The notes under the pieces were generated by a model. It had not been told where the DNA came from. It saw only the letters and a program-made list of their open reading frames with translations, and did not search any database. Both the position numbers and the translations under genes were made by a program. Of a stretch of DNA of 41,548 nt, positions 26,413 through 34,369 are shown in pieces. The stretch is taken from IMG/VR virus record IMGVR_UViG_3300030202_000338, positions 1 to 41,548 of that record; one strand, given 5' to 3'. This stretch comes from a virus. Position 1 is the first letter of the stretch, and every line of letters begins with the position of its first letter.

Positions 26413-26705
26413 TATTCATCTCCCTTCGGATGTGCAGCTTTAACTGCATCTATGTGTTCTTTCCAAGTATCAGTACCATTTACTTTATCCCAATACTGCA
26501 TATCTAATTGTTCAGCTAATGGTTTGTATGCTTTAGCTCTTTGCTCTTTATATTGTGTTGCTGCAAGATAATTATTATATTCAGCAGTCCATAAATCTTG
26601 GTCTTCTTGACTGGGTATGCCTCCAGGAAAGTCTACAATTTCACCGTCCTTTGTTCTCATACCTGCTTGGTCTTTAAACTTCCAACTTAATACTTCGGCT
26701 ATCAT
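26412..26705 (-). CDS. small tail assembly/chaperone-like protein
   Basis: A 97-aa protein read from the ATG at 26705 (MIAEVLSWKF), which overlaps the previous stop as ATGA; an in-frame ATG at 26753 lies inside the previous gene. The N-terminus has DGEIVDFPGGIPSQEDQDLW. The end, AYKPLAEQLDMQYWDKVNGT...WKEHIDAVKAAHP, matches the recurrent phage tail-assembly type (LDM.Y.D..NGT..W...I.AVK..HP; XkdW-like). It is probably a non-virion assembly factor for the fibres encoded beside it. Confidence 0.7.
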   Translation of the reverse strand: MIAEVLSWKFKDQAGMRTKDGEIVDFPGGIPSQEDQDLWTAEYNNYLAATQYKEQRAKAYKPLAEQLDMQYWDKVNGTDTWKEHIDAVKAAHPKGDE

Positions 26706-27262
26706 GTTGCATACTCCGTAATAGTTATAAATGATGCACCTACTCCACCCCATGATGCACTAGCAGTTCCGTTAAATGAAGTAGTTCCTGCTGAATTACA
26801 CCCTGCTCTAAATTTAAAAGTAGTGGCAGATGTAGTACCTGCTGTCATAGTATGACCACATACAAGATTTCTAGGTTGGTTTACAGCATCAGTTTGTATA
26901 ATTAAAGATGTTGCTAAAGCGTTTGCTGTTGTATCTTGAAAAATTGAGCCTGTAATAAATCCTGTAGCACTACAAGCTAACAATGCATTTACTTCAATAT
27001 ATAATTTATTTGAAGCAGAGGTTGGTGTAATAGCTAAACTTAAGTATTGGTCACCCTCTGTATTTTGCATAATAGTATTATCAATAGGGACTGTTGTAGT
27101 TCCTGTAGCATGAGAGCCATCTTGAGAATTTACTGTTTGAACAACACAAGTTGTTATTATACCTGTACTTGCAGGTAGCGTTAATGTATTTGTCCCTGCA
27201 ACTGCTGGGGCTGCAATAGTTAAAGTTCCGCTAGAACTTCCAGCTAATACGACTGAGCTCAT
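26702..27262 (-). CDS. tail fibre-type beta-rich protein
   Basis: A 186-aa protein with the opening common in phage fibre subunits: SSVVLAGSSSGTLTIAAPAV and AGTNTLTLPASTGII. A jelly-roll-like body follows, with ITPTSASNKLYIEVNALLA and TGSIFQDTTANALATSL, ending FNGTASASWGGVGASFITIT. It overlaps its neighbours by one to four bases. Likely a short receptor-binding or collar fibre subunit; no enzymatic motif is seen. Confidence 0.68.
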   Translation of the reverse strand: MSSVVLAGSSSGTLTIAAPAVAGTNTLTLPASTGIITTCVVQTVNSQDGSHATGTTTVPIDNTIMQNTEGDQYLSLAITPTSASNKLYIEVNALLACSATGFITGSIFQDTTANALATSLIIQTDAVNQPRNLVCGHTMTAGTTSATTFKFRAGCNSAGTTSFNGTASASWGGVGASFITITEYAT

Positions 27263-27441
27263 TATTCTGCCTCCTCTGGTGTGTTACCTTCTGCTACCCA
27301 TTTTAAATATTCTTTGTAGTCTGTGTTTGCATTATCAGCAGGAATTGAGATAGTAGAAGTTTCACCATTCTCAAGTTCTACTGTTTTATTTACTCCAACT
27401 ATTTCTTTTGATATAACACTTTTTACTAATTTATATACCAT
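27262..27441 (-). CDS. 59-aa tail assembly-like peptide
   Basis: A small gene between two fibre genes, starting with ATG at 27441 and ending in TAATG against the next start. The product (VYKLVKSVISKEIVGVNKTV..., then TISIPADNANTDYKEYLKW, VAEGNTPEEAE) has the IP-D..N.DY.EYL.WVAEGNTPE core recurrent in phage tail-assembly and fibre-associated proteins. It is probably an accessory of the assembly proteins just downstream. Confidence 0.72.
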   Translation of the reverse strand: MVYKLVKSVISKEIVGVNKTVELENGETSTISIPADNANTDYKEYLKWVAEGNTPEEAE

Positions 27442-27443
27442 AA

Positions 27444-28592
27444 TTACATCTCCGCACTAAAATTAAATCTTGCAGCTGTACTATTATTAACAAACATTAA
27501 TGCTGCATATCCTATTGTTGATGACCCACCACTAACAGTAGCTGAAAAACTGTATGTTTGTGTTGCAGATTGGTCAACAGAAAAAGATGCAGTTGCTAAA
27601 TTACTACTTCCTGCTTTAGTTAAAAAAGTACCTGATGTGCTTAATGTAGGAGCTGACCTCATTTTTACTGGTAGTTCTGCTCTTAATAACGGAGTAGTTG
27701 TTCCAGTAAACATTCCATGAGCAATAAATTCATAAGCAGCTGTACCACCTAAACTATAAAAATATCTTTGACACAAAAGCATTTGTTGTCCAAATTGTAA
27801 GTATTCAAAATTGCTAGCTCCTGAACCAGTTTGCAATTGCACTCCTGTAACATAAAAAGTTGCACTATTTGTAGCAATTACATTTGTTTGCCCAGTAACT
27901 CCTTCTTTTGCTGAGGAACCCCATGAGCCAGCAGATGCTAACAAAGTACTTCCTGCACCTAAACTAAAGTTTAGTCTTATTCCTATACTAGTGTTGGTAT
28001 ACCATGTTCCTGATGTATCCCCAGTAATAGTTACTGTTTTGTATTCCCAAGTGTCTGCTACTGATATAGTATAAGAAAATACATTAAATCTATCATAGTC
28101 ACCATTAGCTACTGAACCACCAAATGTTCCTGTTACACTTGAACGAACCCAAAAAGATAAAGTTACTGACTGTGCATCTGAAGTCCCCCAGTTAAGGTCT
28201 GCTATATTATTACCCTCAATCATTTGTTGGACTCTATAAGAAGACCCGCTAGCAATAGAGCTATCTGCTGTAGTAACTGTTGCTTTTAAAGAGTTTGTAA
28301 AATTTGCTGGTGAAGTTGTATCTTGAGCTAACGTAAATACTCCAGCAGAAGCAACTCCTCTACCTAACCATCTATCAACATTATAAGTAACACTTGTTGC
28401 ATTAATAGTAGCTGTACCATCTCTTTGGTCTACTCTCATATCACCATTAATAATTTTATTTAAAGCAGTTTGCGAAGCACTAGTAACAGTCATAACAGTT
28501 GTACCATTTGACTGAAACTCTAAGATTCCTGAAGAATCTCCTTCAATAGCTACTCCGCCAGAACCTGTTAATGCATTAATTTTTGAAGTCAT
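27444..28592 (-). CDS. tail fibre/carbohydrate-binding-like protein
   Basis: A 382-aa beta-rich protein. The first ~40 residues (TSKINALTGSGGVAIEGDSS, ILEFQSNGTTVMTVTSAS) are a fibre attachment motif. From ~45 (NKIINGDMRVDQRDGTATIN, VDRWLGRG) it reads as a carbohydrate-binding jelly-roll, with VTLSFWVRSSVTGTFGGSV, WEYKTVTITGDTSG, and FYVTGVQLQTGSGASNFEYL near 245-265; the last is a signature I recall from phage fibre receptor-binding modules. Probably a receptor-binding fibre. Confidence 0.72.
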   Translation of the reverse strand: MTSKINALTGSGGVAIEGDSSGILEFQSNGTTVMTVTSASQTALNKIINGDMRVDQRDGTATINATSVTYNVDRWLGRGVASAGVFTLAQDTTSPANFTNSLKATVTTADSSIASGSSYRVQQMIEGNNIADLNWGTSDAQSVTLSFWVRSSVTGTFGGSVANGDYDRFNVFSYTISVADTWEYKTVTITGDTSGTWYTNTSIGIRLNFSLGAGSTLLASAGSWGSSAKEGVTGQTNVIATNSATFYVTGVQLQTGSGASNFEYLQFGQQMLLCQRYFYSLGGTAAYEFIAHGMFTGTTTPLLRAELPVKMRSAPTLSTSGTFLTKAGSSNLATASFSVDQSATQTYSFSATVSGGSSTIGYAALMFVNNSTAARFNFSAEM

Positions 28593-28601
28593 AATTTATC
28601 C

Positions 28602-29621
28602 TTATAATACTACCCATCGTTGTCCTGAAGGTACAGTTACAGTAACACCTGACGCAATAGTCATAGGCCCTACTGACATACCGTTTGAACCAGAAGTTAT
28701 TGTATAGTCCGCTGTTATATCATCTACATTTTCATAAATAGCACCACCTGCTGAAGCACCGCCGCCAATCGAACCCCAAGCATCTGTGTAACCTTCAAAT
28801 GCTCCAGTAGTAGAGTTATATCTAAACATACCTGCCGCTGCTACTCCAGGTCTCTGCGCAGTTGTACCCACAGCTTGAGTTATAGCTCCAGTACCAGAGT
28901 ATATGAGGTCATTAGGGATGTTAACAGTCTTTGCGTTATGCGTTACTTCATCTACAGAAGCATTACCAAGTGTAACGTTGCCAGTGGTAGTCAAAGTTGT
29001 AAAAGCACCTGAGTCAGCTGAGGTATTACCAATTGGTCCAGGAGAAGCAAATCGAGCTGTAACTCCTGCTCCTGAAACTGCGCCTGAAGCTGCGAGTGTA
29101 GTAAATGAACCTGTGCTAGGAGTAGCTGCCCCAATTGCAGTACCATCAATTGCACCGCCATTAATATCTACATCACTTGAAAGAATGGTTCCACTAAGAT
29201 AATCAATCGCATAATCAACATTTGTACCGTCTGCATATACACACGCTGATTTACCAGCTGGAACTAATACTCCTGTACCAGAAGCAGTTTTAACTGTTAT
29301 AGCAGTAGTTGAAGCATTATTAATTATGTAATTTTTTTGGAATAAATTAGCACCACCTGCAGCGGTAGTAGGAATAATTAAATTACCAACGCCCCCCGCA
29401 CTTCCAGTAAGGTTAAGACGTAAGTGACGAACTACTTGTGTAGCATTAGAATCAACTGCTAAAGCAAGTGTCGTATCCCCTGTAGTAACAGCTTGGTCTA
29501 CAGTACCAACAATAGCTTCTTCCATTGCAGTGCCTAAATTGGTGTTGGTCGTTGTGCCCCAAGTACCTGACTGCTCTCCTGTTCCTATCAGTTCTATTGA
29601 TAAATTTGAATATGTTGACAT
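28602..29621 (-). CDS. tail fibre protein
   Basis: A 339-aa protein starting STYSNLSIELIGTGEQSGTW followed by GTTTNTNLGTAMEEAI, an opening I recall from many marine phage fibre genes. A Gly/Thr-rich shaft follows (ILSSDVDINGGAIDGTAIGA, TPSTGSFTTLAASGAVSG), then GTTAQRPGVAAAGMFRYNST with GAFEGYTDAWGSIGGG. That second element is the usual pre-tip motif of fibre proteins (RP...G.MRYNT.TG.FEGY...W..I). The C-terminus is a small beta domain. Likely a structural fibre subunit. Confidence 0.75.
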   Translation of the reverse strand: MSTYSNLSIELIGTGEQSGTWGTTTNTNLGTAMEEAIVGTVDQAVTTGDTTLALAVDSNATQVVRHLRLNLTGSAGGVGNLIIPTTAAGGANLFQKNYIINNASTTAITVKTASGTGVLVPAGKSACVYADGTNVDYAIDYLSGTILSSDVDINGGAIDGTAIGAATPSTGSFTTLAASGAVSGAGVTARFASPGPIGNTSADSGAFTTLTTTGNVTLGNASVDEVTHNAKTVNIPNDLIYSGTGAITQAVGTTAQRPGVAAAGMFRYNSTTGAFEGYTDAWGSIGGGASAGGAIYENVDDITADYTITSGSNGMSVGPMTIASGVTVTVPSGQRWVVL

Positions 29622-29636
29622 TTTTTAATCCTTATC

Positions 29637-30425
29637 CTATGTAGACGACCCTGTCGCTATCGGTTTCCAATCGGGTATCTGACTTGTATCTATTATAACC
29701 CAATTAGAGTTACTAATGATAGGGGCGTGCCCTGTTAAACTTAATGCGCCAGTGGCGGGTTCTCTTACTATGCCATCTAATATGGATGGCTCAATTCCTG
29801 TTAAAGTAACTGTTCCAGCAGTTGGAGTAATTACTGCTCCGTCTGTCGTGGATGGGGCTATACCCGCTAAAGATAAAGCTCCTACACCTGGTGTTATAAC
29901 TGTGCTACCAAATACAGTTGGTGCTGCACTCGCTATACTTAATGCTACAACGCCTGGCGTTTTAAATATATTATTCTGTTGTACAACTTGAGGGGCTATT
30001 CCCTGTAGTGCAAGGGCTCCAGCAGCAGGGAGAGCTATATCTCCTTCTATGGCTGATGGTGCTACACCTGCAAGGGTTAGTGCTCCTACGCTCGGTGTTA
30101 TTCTTGCATCTTCTATTGTACTTGGTGCTATTCCAGCTAATATCGCTGCTCCTACACCCGGAGTAATTACTTTTCCTTCAACTATACTTGGAGCTATTCC
30201 AGCCAATGCTAGAGCCCCTACACCTGGGGTAATTACCGCTCCATCTAATATGGTTGGTGCAACTCCTGCTAATGATAGCGCCCCTACACCTGGGGTAATT
30301 ACTTTTCCTTCAACTACACTAGGTACTACACCTGTTAATGCTAACGCATCAACTCCAGGTGTAACTACATCTCCTTCGCCCCATGGACCAGAGCTCCAGG
30401 TACTTCGTCCCCAGCCGGTAGCCAT
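29637..30425 (-). CDS. tail protein made of ten 22-residue repeats
   Basis: A 262-aa protein that is almost entirely tandem repeats. After GWGRSTWSSGPWGEGD come about ten units with the consensus VITPGVGALSLAGIAPSIxEGx; units 2, 3 and 8 are nearly identical and the sixth and seventh are degenerate. It ends with SNWVIIDTSQIPDWKPI. Regular hydrophobic turns suggest an elongated beta stack or solenoid. The position among fibre genes suggests a virion fibre or spacer; such repeats may change copy number by recombination. No catalytic motif is seen. Confidence 0.72.
   Translation of the reverse strand: MATGWGRSTWSSGPWGEGDVVTPGVDALALTGVVPSVVEGKVITPGVGALSLAGVAPTILDGAVITPGVGALALAGIAPSIVEGKVITPGVGAAILAGIAPSTIEDARITPSVGALTLAGVAPSAIEGDIALPAAGALALQGIAPQVVQQNNIFKTPGVVALSIASAAPTVFGSTVITPGVGALSLAGIAPSTTDGAVITPTAGTVTLTGIEPSILDGIVREPATGALSLTGHAPIISNSNWVIIDTSQIPDWKPIATGSST
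29716..30375 (-). repeat. 66-bp tandem repeats in the 262-aa gene
   Basis: About ten units of 66 bp each (22 codons), recognised by recurring CCTACACC(T/C)GG-GTAATTAC on the + strand followed by CTCC or TTCC. Several copies are nearly identical at the DNA level, pointing to recent duplication or gene conversion. Confidence 0.75.
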
Positions 30426-30435
30426 TACTAGCTCC

Positions 30436-30912
30436 TTAAGTTAAGGTAAATATGCCAGTAGCAGCAGGTAAAACAGTTAAAGTATTTGGCGAAGTTACCG
30501 TAAAATTAGAACTTGACAGCTGACAGAAACATAAAAGTTTTCCTGCACCTGCACCTGTAGAATTACGTATAATCGCATACTTAATATCAACTAAGTTAGC
30601 TCCAGAAGCAGTAAATGCTAAACCTACTGCAGACATAGTAAACTTCTGCTGTTTAGCTGATGCTCCTTCTACCCATTGAGCTGTAGCTGGTACTAAATTT
30701 CTACCACCTGCAACATATCCGCCTGCAGCTGCAATTTCATTAGTAACTGAAGTAAGAGCACCTCCGCCACCATAAGCTGATAACGTAAAAGTCGACGCAT
30801 TACTAGCTGCTTTTGCTAAAACCATTTTAAAAACACCGGCACCTAACGTTATGGTACCATTACCTATATATTTTTTGGCACTGTTGTATAGTTGCCATGC
30901 TGTTGCTGCCAT
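30436..30912 (-). CDS. virion/tail protein, beta-rich
   Basis: A 158-aa protein: AATAWQLYNSAKKYIGNGTI, then FKMVLAKAASNASTFTLSAY, GGYVAGGRNLVPATAQWVEG, a VDIKYAIIRNSTG segment, LLCFCQLSSSNFTV and a closing LTVLPAATGIFTLT. The order (N-terminal helix, FKM.L, GGYVAGG, IKYA.I, L.V.P...G) parallels the 142-aa product on the other side of the methyltransferase gene, suggesting the same fold. Probably a minor tail subunit. Confidence 0.62.
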   Translation of the reverse strand: MAATAWQLYNSAKKYIGNGTITLGAGVFKMVLAKAASNASTFTLSAYGGGGALTSVTNEIAAAGGYVAGGRNLVPATAQWVEGASAKQQKFTMSAVGLAFTASGANLVDIKYAIIRNSTGAGAGKLLCFCQLSSSNFTVTSPNTLTVLPAATGIFTLT

Positions 30913-30913
30913 G

Positions 30914-32341
30914 TTAAATCTCCTTAATATCGGCGTGTGACGCGCCGGATTCTAAAATATGACGTAATAACCCGCCGTATATCTCTAATTCAATCTCATC
31001 CCCTAGCATTTGTATCAAACTCATAAACTCTTGAGCTTGCGATACCATCCAAGGGTTACAGTTAAATATTTTTCCGCTCACGTTTACGGGCATAACTGCT
31101 TGTCCATCATTTTCTACTTGTTCATATGCGTGATGCTTATCGTCTTCACCTAAACATGAATCACAGCCAAATAAGTGAAAACGTTTAAATCCTAACATTC
31201 TAAACAATGGTATAGCTCTTAATAGTACAGTTGACCCTCCGGGAACTGACCACCATGTTTCATATTGCTTGTCTAGTATATCTTTTAATAATTCTGCTTG
31301 AGTGTGCCATACATAAGTTCTATCTTTTGGCAAACCCTTAAATACACTAGGATTGCATTGTGAAGCTATAAAATACTTACATTCCTCAACTACAGGTTCT
31401 GTAAATCTTGCATTAAATTCGCGTGCATCTACCATGACCATAGCAGAAGGAGTTAAACCATTGTCAATACACCATTTATAGGCGTTATTAATTGTTATAA
31501 GTTTAACACCATTTTGCCTCAATTGCTTGATTTTTTCAAGGTGTTCTGTTACAGATGGTCCACCTCCTACAATCATTACCTCAATATCATTAGTTGGATG
31601 AGGTTCTACTTGCGAATATCCTTGTTTTATATTGTGCTTAACATTCTTTTTTATTTGTTCATCATTAGTATTTACAGTGCCTGCATCCACTATTTCTTCG
31701 CCACTAGCCCAATTACTTACATAAAATAAACAAGTGTTTTTTGTTTTTTGTGACCAATGTATTACACATTTATGTTCTTTAAATTTTTGTAACCACCACT
31801 TATAAGGGTGCACACTTAAATGTAATTTATGCCCTACTAAAACTCCTGCTTTGTCATCAACTGTAGATATTTGAAAAAATACGTGTTGACAAGCAGATAA
31901 ACAATTATCTATAACTTGGTCTACATGATGTGGTCTTATGTGTTCCATCACGTCAGTACAAAAACCATAAGCTGCTTGAACAGGTAAAGGTTGAGATAAA
32001 TCAGCTTCTACAAACTTTAATGCATGCTTTTGTGTTTCTAGCATAGGAACTATATCTTTATCTAAGCAGTTATCTGCAAAGTCAACCATAGTTACATCTA
32101 GTCCACCAAAGAACGCTAAGTTTAATCCTCCACGTCCTGTACCACATCCTAAATCAAGAACTGTAGCGCCAGCTTTAGGTTTTGCTTGTTTTAAAAATTC
32201 ATGAGATATTTGTTCACCAGGAGCAACTTGTCTATACTCTGGTCTATCCCACATCATTTTATATAAATCTTTTTCTAAAGGTCTTACGCTATCTACTGTT
32301 ACTTCTGGTGCATCTGCAATAAGAGATGAAAATCCTGTCAT
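30914..32341 (-). CDS. methyltransferase-DUF115 (MptE/Maf-like) fusion
   Basis: A 475-aa two-domain protein. Residues ~45-215 form a class I SAM methyltransferase with motif I VLDLGCGTGR (61-70), an acidic residue in VTMVDF (D87), and a VMEHIRPHHVDQVI helix near 131-144. Residues ~250-470 are a DUF115/6-hydroxymethylpterin-diphosphokinase-like (MptE, Maf flagellin-glycosylation) domain: VMIVGGGPSV (255-264), LITINNAYKWCIDNGLTPSA, MVMVDAR, GSTVLLRAIPLFRMLGFKRF and FGCDSC. Maf relatives transfer sugars such as pseudaminic acid. Lying between two related virion genes, it might modify surface glycans or virion proteins. The domain calls are good; the substrate is unknown. Confidence 0.78.
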   Translation of the reverse strand: MTGFSSLIADAPEVTVDSVRPLEKDLYKMMWDRPEYRQVAPGEQISHEFLKQAKPKAGATVLDLGCGTGRGGLNLAFFGGLDVTMVDFADNCLDKDIVPMLETQKHALKFVEADLSQPLPVQAAYGFCTDVMEHIRPHHVDQVIDNCLSACQHVFFQISTVDDKAGVLVGHKLHLSVHPYKWWLQKFKEHKCVIHWSQKTKNTCLFYVSNWASGEEIVDAGTVNTNDEQIKKNVKHNIKQGYSQVEPHPTNDIEVMIVGGGPSVTEHLEKIKQLRQNGVKLITINNAYKWCIDNGLTPSAMVMVDAREFNARFTEPVVEECKYFIASQCNPSVFKGLPKDRTYVWHTQAELLKDILDKQYETWWSVPGGSTVLLRAIPLFRMLGFKRFHLFGCDSCLGEDDKHHAYEQVENDGQAVMPVNVSGKIFNCNPWMVSQAQEFMSLIQMLGDEIELEIYGGLLRHILESGASHADIKEI

Positions 32342-32352
32342 GTTAATCCTTT

Positions 32353-32781
32353 CTATTCAAATCGAATAAGTGCGGTTGTTGCCGTGTTATCTGGCAAAGT
32401 AACCGTTAATGTTTCTGAAGTTATAGTTTTTACTGCTCCAAAATCTAATACACATACTGAAAAATTACTAGAGCTACTATCATATATTAAAGCACCTCTA
32501 GCTGAAAATGTACCTGTCCACGTTGTAGGAGAATCAAATGTAATATATACCACATCTGCTGTATCATCTTGTGTAACCGTAGCTCCCGTCAATGTGTTAC
32601 CTCCAGCTACATATCCTGTACCTACTACTTCATTTGTTGTGGTGTAAGCAGAAGTTGATGGGTCTAATGTAGCATCATTAGTATATAAAGCTATTTTAAA
32701 TGTATCTGTGTCAAAATCTATATCACCAGCTAATGATTTAGCAACAAACGTATTAGTTATTCCTTGTACAATAGTTGCCAT
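32353..32781 (-). CDS. virion/tail protein, beta-rich
   Basis: A 142-aa protein: ATIVQGITNTFVAKSLAGDI, FDTDTFKIALYTNDATLDP, TTNEVVGTGYVAGGNTLTG, then VYITFDSPTTWTGTFSARGA and LTVTLPDN. This type (TFKIALYT...L...T..Y...NEV.GTGY.AGG..L) is one I recall from marine phage tail regions. It shares its segment order with the 158-aa product at 30436-30912. It starts one base beyond the SU10-like adaptor stop. Confidence 0.66.
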   Translation of the reverse strand: MATIVQGITNTFVAKSLAGDIDFDTDTFKIALYTNDATLDPSTSAYTTTNEVVGTGYVAGGNTLTGATVTQDDTADVVYITFDSPTTWTGTFSARGALIYDSSSSNFSVCVLDFGAVKTITSETLTVTLPDNTATTALIRFE

Positions 32782-33440
32782 TATCTTCTACCTCTTCCAG
32801 GTACTGGAATTCTTGCTTGCCCACTTCTGTAAGCGTCGCGTGTGTTTTTACCTTCAGCAAGACCTACTAACTCATTCATAGCTTCTTGGTAACGATTAGT
32901 GTAATTAGTTATAGTATCTGCATCAGATTTTAAGTACGTCGCTGCTTCCAACAATGAGCCATATAACAAGGCGGTAGGATAATTATCTCCCAACCAAGAC
33001 GTACCAGAAGCGGCAGTAGTAATAGAGACAGGATAATAAAAATAGTGCAGCTCAGCGCCATAATTGATATCAGGTGTAGGACCGAGTATAAATGTGTCAT
33101 CATCGAAGACAGCATAGTATTGTGGTTTTGCATAAAAAGGTGCGTCCGTGTCAGGAAAAGATTGTCGAATAAAATTAACGTCTTTATTTATAAGATAGCT
33201 ATACTCATTAGTCGTGTTATCAATTACTGCTAAACTATAAGTAGCAAGCCAATCATCAGGCAGGTCTAAATATTTATTGCCTCCAGTGATAGTACCTGTA
33301 AAATTAGCTCTTAAATCAGGTAAATTAACACCATTAAAAATACGGTTTTCCGCCTGCGTAATAAATGTATTTACGTCAACCGTAGTATATTCATTTTCAG
33401 TATATGACTCTATTTGAGCCACTAATTCTGTGTAAGTCAT
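32781..33440 (-). CDS. head-tail adaptor (SU10-adaptor-like)
   Basis: A 219-aa protein resembling the SU10-type adaptor family that joins the portal to the tail nozzle. Features: TYTELVAQIESYTENEYTTV and VNTFITQAENRIFNGVNLPD at the N-terminus, a beta insertion (YLDLPDDWLATYSLAVI), the PQYYAVFDDDTFILGPTPDI core, and a helical C-terminus (YPTALLYGSLLEAATYLKSD). Helical bundle plus beta insertion is the usual adaptor plan. It ends in basic RIPVPGRGRR. Confidence 0.75.
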   Translation of the reverse strand: MTYTELVAQIESYTENEYTTVDVNTFITQAENRIFNGVNLPDLRANFTGTITGGNKYLDLPDDWLATYSLAVIDNTTNEYSYLINKDVNFIRQSFPDTDAPFYAKPQYYAVFDDDTFILGPTPDINYGAELHYFYYPVSITTAASGTSWLGDNYPTALLYGSLLEAATYLKSDADTITNYTNRYQEAMNELVGLAEGKNTRDAYRSGQARIPVPGRGRR

Positions 33441-33449
33441 TATCTATCC

Positions 33450-33629
33450 TTACGCCATAGGACCGCGAGCTTTAGTGCCTTTAGTAGCTGCACCATTACC
33501 ACGAGTTTCTACACCTGTTGTCTTAATATCTTTTTCTGGATACCCAGCAAAGTTAGGTACAGGTACATCTTGTGGTTGTGCAAAGCCATCTACCATTTTA
33601 GCTTTTCTTTCTTTATTTTCTTTAGCCAT
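33450..33629 (-). CDS. 59-aa conserved basic peptide
   Basis: A small gene with a good AGGAG site before ATG at 33629. It reads AKENKERKAKMVDGF, then DVPVPNFAGYPEKDIKTTGV and ETRGNGAATKGTKARGPMA. The TTGVETRGNGAATKGTKARG end is one I recall in small proteins encoded among connector genes of marine phages. Function unknown; the Thr/Gly/Lys pattern suggests an extended, nucleic-acid- or virion-contacting tail. Confidence 0.75.
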   Translation of the reverse strand: MAKENKERKAKMVDGFAQPQDVPVPNFAGYPEKDIKTTGVETRGNGAATKGTKARGPMA

Positions 33630-33638
33630 CTTAATCTC

Positions 33639-34007
33639 CTAAGTTATTGTTATTGTAACAGTTCCTACTTTTACAGAACTTACTAAATTATTACCAGTAA
33701 ACTGATTAGCTGGAGGTCTTGCCCCACCTACAGGTTCCCATCCCCACTCTATATCTCTTGACCCTGTTTTATTATTTTCATTAAAACTTTGGTCGGGTCT
33801 TGGGTCTCTTACAGCCTGCGGGTCATCAACTGGATACATACCCTGCATATTCTGTGGTTGGTCTGGATTCCAACACTCTGGACAAGCTTTTATATGAGTA
33901 TTAGTTTGTCTTACATACAAATCTTTTAATTTTTTAAGCTTAAACTGAAAGCCACATATATCACAGTCTGCTATAGCATTTTTACTACTTGTATATTTAT
34001 TACTCAT
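33639..34007 (-). CDS. small zinc-ribbon-like protein
   Basis: A 122-aa protein with two CxxC pairs, C15/C18 (CDICGFQFK) and C42/C45 (CPECWNP), spaced as a treble-clef or rubredoxin-like zinc ribbon. The knuckle is followed by a Pro/Asp-rich linker (DPQAVRDPRPDQSFNENN), an IEWGWEPVGGARPP motif, and a short beta tail (SVKVGTVTITIT). Lying between adaptor genes it may be a connector or minor tail protein. No enzymatic motif is seen. Confidence 0.7.
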   Translation of the reverse strand: MSNKYTSSKNAIADCDICGFQFKLKKLKDLYVRQTNTHIKACPECWNPDQPQNMQGMYPVDDPQAVRDPRPDQSFNENNKTGSRDIEWGWEPVGGARPPANQFTGNNLVSSVKVGTVTITIT

Positions 34008-34360
34008 TATTTACTTCTTTGTTTAGCTCTAGTTTTACCACGAATAGCTATGCCATCCATTCTGCATTTCTTCATTTTTTTAGCTTTAATTTTACCACCA
34101 GCTTTTTTCTTAATTACACCGCGTCCTATTAACACATCTTTTTGTGTAACTTCACCATCACCACTAAGGTCAGGCATACTACCGCCTTTATTCATTTTAA
34201 TTCTGCCACCTACTTTCTTTTTATTTTTTTCTTTGAGTTTGTCTGCAGCTTTTTTAAAAAGTTTATTTACTGGACTATCATCAATTAGTTTTTCTTTTAT
34301 ATCTTTTCTAGCTCTATCTTCTTTCTCTTTTTGTTTTTTTTCTTCCGGGTTATATGACAT
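34007..34360 (-). CDS. basic protein with GGKIK motifs and DGIA-RGKTR tail
   Basis: A 117-aa, extremely lysine-rich protein. A charged helix (~1-50) is followed by KKVGGRIKMNKGGSMPDLSG, DGEVTQKDVLIGRGVIKKKA, an AGGKIKAKKMKKC motif and the end CRMDGIAIRGKTRAKQRSK. DLSGDGEVTQKDVLIGRGVI resembles a dockerin- or EF-like acidic loop. The tail repeats that of the 111-aa protein (19618-19953). Function unknown. Confidence 0.68.
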   Translation of the reverse strand: MSYNPEEKKQKEKEDRARKDIKEKLIDDSPVNKLFKKAADKLKEKNKKKVGGRIKMNKGGSMPDLSGDGEVTQKDVLIGRGVIKKKAGGKIKAKKMKKCRMDGIAIRGKTRAKQRSK

Positions 34361-34369
34361 ACTAATCTC

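Noticed and set aside
28903-29202. 99-codon + strand frame
   Set aside because: Antisense of the Gly/Thr-rich fibre shaft; composition reflects that.
30049-30444. 131-codon + strand frame, and the 91-codon frame at 29716-29991
   Set aside because: Mirror reading of the 66-bp repeats of the 262-aa gene; the regular repeats keep the opposite frame open. No start signal.
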